From assembly GCA_017431185.1 (NCBI GenBank), contig JAFRLP010000249.1:1-7588 (forward strand): a DNA stretch of 7,588 nt, written 5' to 3'. The notes under the pieces were generated by a model, which saw nothing but the letters and a program-made list of their open reading frames with translations, did not search any database and was not told the origin of the DNA. Of the stretch, positions 5,395 through 7,588 are shown piece after piece; positions within the stretch are counted from its first letter, which is position 1; each line of letters starts with the position of its first letter. The stretch comes from Victivallales bacterium. Lineage in GTDB: Bacteria > Verrucomicrobiota > Lentisphaeria > Oligosphaerales > Oligosphaeraceae. The translations under genes were made by a program, and so were the position numbers.

Positions 5395-7244
5395 TGGACA
5401 TCACTGTCAAGACATGTTCGCCCCTTTTGTCATGTGATGATGTCGATAATAAGAATAAAAATGAACAGGTGGGCATTAAATTGCGGAAGGCACGCCGCAT
5501 CGGAGCACGGTATATCGTTCCTGCCTCTTCCATGCGTGGCGTCTTGCGCTCTCTGACGGGCATTATCAGCGGCAGTGCCTTGGACTATATCGACGAGAAT
5601 CTTTGGCTTTGCCAGGGGCGTGATCTGCCGTTGGGAGGCCTTGGCAAGAAACTTTATCTGGCAGAAGTCATCAAACCGGGAACCGCCTTCGAGGATGGTT
5701 CCGTTCGTTTCGGCGAGGCAATGCTGGTGAGGGATTCTGCATTGAACTTCATTCGCGAGGAATACATTGACAACAATGGGAACACACGGCAAGAACTCTG
5801 GATAGACAATCCGAACAGCGACTCTCCGTCAAAGTCCAACAGATATGACGCAGGGCATCCGTATCGTGTGAAAGTCAGCGGACGGAAAGTCAACACCAGG
5901 GGCGGAGAGCCGCATGAAGGTGCTTTCAAGCAAAAAGAAGCTCGTGAAATTGTTCTCGACAGGAAGCTGTGGCTCGACTATCAGGGACGCAACAGAAACG
6001 GTGTCAGGTCAACACTGTACCCTGGCGACCTTGTTTGGCTAGAGCCCGACAACGATGAAGGCATCATTGAACACGGTGGTCAAGTCAAATCGATTCAGTG
6101 GGCGCGCTGGGGCCGCAAAGGGGTCAATTTCCTGCAGAAGCTGAAAGAACATGGTCTTCAGGATTTGCTTCCAGACTATTACAAGAATGACGGGCTGGTG
6201 GACATCACGTCGGATTTGTTCGGGAGTATTCCCAATCCTCCCAAAAACAGCGGCAAGAATGAATACAGTTCTTTTGCGGCAAGGGTGCGGCCTGACAATC
6301 TTGTGTTCGAGGAGGGTACGAAGACCATCCAATGCAATATGGCTTCGATGTCTTCGCCTCATCCAGGATGCATTGCTTTTTATATGGACAACGATGATTA
6401 TGATACCATCTCTCTGGAAGATTTGCCAAAGGGATACAAGGTCTATCGCACCACAAAGGAACGTGGTGAGGATGCCCCTTGGAACTATGATGTCCAGCCG
6501 ATTTTCGAGAATGGCGGGAGAGCCAAACCGTTTGAGGCTGTTCAGAAAATGACCCGTAAAGCAGAGCTGGTTGCCGAAGGTTCCGTTGGCCATTTCAAAT
6601 TGTCATACCGCAGTCTGACGAAGGAGGAGTTCGCACTGCTTCTTCTTGTTCTTTCCTGCGATTTGCGGATTGGTGGCGGCAAGCCGTTCGGTCTTGGGCA
6701 CTGCGTGGTGACGGGGATTGCTGTGCATGATGAAGTCGGCAACAAGATTCTCGAAGTGGTCAATCCGAAGAAGGCATCCGTTCCCGAAGCTTTTATGGAG
6801 GTCGCTGGACCATATCTGAAGCGTGCGGAATTGTACTGCAAGACACAGGAACCTGTTGAAAAGCTGCGCTATCCGAGGGCAGTCAACGATAAAGGCAATC
6901 AGAAAAGTGGTATGGTCTGGTTTGTTCAGAATGCCAGCCCAAAGAAAAATGCCAGGCATGGGCTTCAGACGCAGTGGGTCTGCGGTAATCCTGAAAATCA
7001 GAAACTTCAGGGAAAAGAGCAGATTAGGGCTCAAGGCCTGAAACGGTTTGAGCCGCTGGATCCTGCCTCGGATATGCTGTTTGGATATGATGTGGGTTTC
7101 AGGTTTGTCTATGGGGAGACGGGAAACCAGCGATATATGACGAATTTCCAAAAGGGCGGTTTCCGCAATGAATCTTTCCAACGAAGGGAAAACACTTCTC
7201 CGAATCGGAATTCGCGCCAGAACAACCGCGACCGCCGTCAGTGA
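5394..7244 (+). CDS. CRISPR-associated RAMP-superfamily protein (TIGR03986-like), probably N-terminally truncated
   Basis: The 616-residue product has hallmarks of CRISPR RAMP proteins, the ferredoxin-like RNA-binding subunits of type III-related effectors. MDITVKTCSPLL (1-12) is the first RAMP strand. YIVPASSMRGVLRSL (40-54) is the conserved (I/V)P-x-SS-(L/M)-(K/R)-G-x-x-R element. RIGGGKPFGLGHC (425-437) is the glycine-rich loop. A later LRYPRAV...GMVWFV region also fits the TIGR03986 type. The C-terminus is a disordered Arg/Asn-rich tail that suits RNA contact. Relatives, as I recall them, carry several tens of residues before the first strand, including an N-P-Y-N-F-like segment. Here the ATG falls at that strand, the frame upstream has no other start before a stop at 5361, and no good ribosome site is visible. 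No Cas10, Cas7 or CRISPR repeat is present. The 1.85-kb frame is undamaged, so loss is recent or a shortened protein is still made. Confidence 0.82.
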   Translation: MDITVKTCSPLLSCDDVDNKNKNEQVGIKLRKARRIGARYIVPASSMRGVLRSLTGIISGSALDYIDENLWLCQGRDLPLGGLGKKLYLAEVIKPGTAFEDGSVRFGEAMLVRDSALNFIREEYIDNNGNTRQELWIDNPNSDSPSKSNRYDAGHPYRVKVSGRKVNTRGGEPHEGAFKQKEAREIVLDRKLWLDYQGRNRNGVRSTLYPGDLVWLEPDNDEGIIEHGGQVKSIQWARWGRKGVNFLQKLKEHGLQDLLPDYYKNDGLVDITSDLFGSIPNPPKNSGKNEYSSFAARVRPDNLVFEEGTKTIQCNMASMSSPHPGCIAFYMDNDDYDTISLEDLPKGYKVYRTTKERGEDAPWNYDVQPIFENGGRAKPFEAVQKMTRKAELVAEGSVGHFKLSYRSLTKEEFALLLLVLSCDLRIGGGKPFGLGHCVVTGIAVHDEVGNKILEVVNPKKASVPEAFMEVAGPYLKRAELYCKTQEPVEKLRYPRAVNDKGNQKSGMVWFVQNASPKKNARHGLQTQWVCGNPENQKLQGKEQIRAQGLKRFEPLDPASDMLFGYDVGFRFVYGETGNQRYMTNFQKGGFRNESFQRRENTSPNRNSRQNNRDRRQ

Positions 7245-7254
7245 TATAAGCCCG

Positions 7255-7282
7255 AAAGCCCCTTGGTTCCAAGGGGCTTTTT
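7255..7282 (+). terminator. Intrinsic terminator of the RAMP gene
   Basis: AAAGCCCCTTGG (7255-7266) and CCAAGGGGCTTT (7269-7280) form a perfect 12-bp inverted repeat around a TT centre. It is followed by T-rich sequence (TTGATTTTTT) and lies 10 bases after the RAMP stop codon. It closes the plus-strand transcript, so the RAMP gene is the last or only gene of its unit. Confidence 0.92.
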
Positions 7283-7344
7283 GATTTTTTCACTCCATGC
7301 CATTCAGGCGACGGGGCGAAACGCAGATGAAGAATGTGGGCATG

Positions 7345-7461
7345 TTACTTGAGCAATAACTTGATGATGTCCTCAGCCGTTTCTGTTGTCTTCTCACTGC
7401 GGTTCGGTTTGCCATAAAGCCAATTCCAGTTGATTCTGTCATGGAATTGTGAGTTTTCCCA
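7345..7461 (-). pseudogene. Possible C-terminal remnant of an unidentified protein (38 codons)
   Basis: On the minus strand a 38-codon frame, closed by stops at both ends, has protein-like composition. It includes HDRINWNWLYGKPNR and ends in a tidy amphipathic helix with ETAEDIIKLLLK before the stop at 7347-7345. It has no ATG, GTG or TTG start of its own. A different frame upstream begins at an ATG near 7482 (MAISIRNNGKTHN) and would join it by a single frameshift near 7445. This fits the tail of a decayed gene, but chance cannot be excluded at this length. I do not recognise the family. Confidence 0.3.
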
Positions 7462-7463
7462 TT

Positions 7464-7478
7464 ATTTCTAATCGAAAT
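7464..7478. repeat. ATTTC-N5-GAAAT dyad, sharing an 11-bp direct repeat with 7557-7567
   Basis: The 15 bases form a 5-bp dyad around TAATC. The 11 bases ATTTCTAATCG at 7464-7474 recur exactly at 7557-7567, inside another inverted repeat. Shared half-sites spaced about 93 bases apart would suit binding of one regulator at two places. This is only a pattern, with no identified protein. Confidence 0.3.
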
Positions 7479-7487
7479 AGCCATTAG

Positions 7488-7531
7488 ACTGGATTCAAGC
7501 ACGAAAAAACAGAAAATTGCTTGAATCCAGT
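7488..7531. repeat. 14-bp perfect inverted repeat, possible terminator on the plus strand
   Basis: ACTGGATTCAAGCA (7488-7501) and its exact reverse complement (7518-7531) flank a 16-base A-rich spacer. TTGTTTTTTG follows directly on the plus strand (7532-7541), so the element could end plus-strand transcription, though the loop is large. Alternatively the arms are terminal repeats of a lost small element or a hairpin in an untranslated leader. No transposase is visible nearby. Confidence 0.5.
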
Positions 7532-7571
7532 TTGTTTTTTGCTTTATAACGATTATATTTCTAATCGTTAT
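7521..7571 (+). promoter_or_regulatory. Candidate promoter with overlapping 10-bp operator-like inverted repeat
   Basis: ATAACGATTA (7546-7555) and TAATCGTTAT (7562-7571) form a perfect 10-bp inverted repeat with a 6-base spacer, typical in size for a dimeric repressor site. TTGAAT (7521-7526) and TATAAC (7545-7550), 18 bases apart, could be -35 and -10 boxes. The inverted repeat covers the -10 and start region. The regulated gene would lie beyond the right edge. A TATAAT is also present on the minus strand (7557-7552), but without a good -35. Confidence 0.33.
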
Positions 7572-7588
7572 TCAATTTCACACGCAAA

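Noticed and set aside
5156..5563. 135-codon minus-strand frame crossing the kinase/RAMP junction
   Set aside because: It is out of frame with the kinase motifs and antisense to the RAMP motifs, with no recognisable domain.
7290..7502. 70-codon minus-strand open frame at the right end
   Set aside because: It runs into the terminator region and has biased, non-protein-like composition; a different frame over 7345-7461 looks more like real coding sequence.
7245..7588. CRISPR array next to the RAMP gene
   Set aside because: No regularly spaced direct repeats are present; the repeats seen are inverted or an isolated 11-bp pair.

Overview
The window reads as a piece of a bacterial defence or stress island. 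It holds three modules in alternating orientation plus a gene-poor right end. GC content is middling and Shine-Dalgarno sites are good in the central genes. A perfect GC-rich palindrome between genes (493-514) looks like the dispersed intergenic palindromes of some GC-rich-repeat lineages, such as planctomycete/verrucomicrobial-type genomes. I cannot assign a host from the sequence, and that hint is weak.

Left, plus strand (1-2551): an unrecognised C-terminal gene fragment at the edge, then the palindrome, then two overlapping genes. The first encodes an AAA/SMC-like ATPase (579-1976) and the second an HNH-type nuclease (1973-2551). They form a Septu-like (PtuA/PtuB-like) two-gene defence module, with an ATGA overlap and a strong ribosome site for the second gene.

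Centre, minus strand (2585-5391), read right to left: the C-terminal part of a protein kinase, a von Willebrand A (TerY-like) protein and a membrane-anchored PP2C phosphatase. This is the kinase / TerY / PP2C triad known from Ter-linked stress systems. The kinase has lost its N-lobe and catalytic loop, so the triad is broken. The VWA and PP2C genes overlap by TAATG and look intact.

Right, plus strand (5394-7244): a CRISPR-associated RAMP protein of the TIGR03986 type, standing alone and followed by a clear intrinsic terminator (7255-7282). No other cas gene or CRISPR array is visible. Its first codon sits directly at the kinase break, and it seems to lack the N-terminal segment usual before the first RAMP strand. 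The most striking point of the window is therefore a single junction (about 5386-5394) at which two head-to-head genes both lose their 5' ends. A deletion of their shared upstream region, an inversion endpoint or a chimeric assembly could each produce this.

The last 344 bases (7245-7588) hold the terminator, a probable 38-codon gene remnant on the minus strand, a 14-bp inverted repeat followed by a T-rich run, and a 10-bp inverted repeat that may be an operator for a gene beyond the window.
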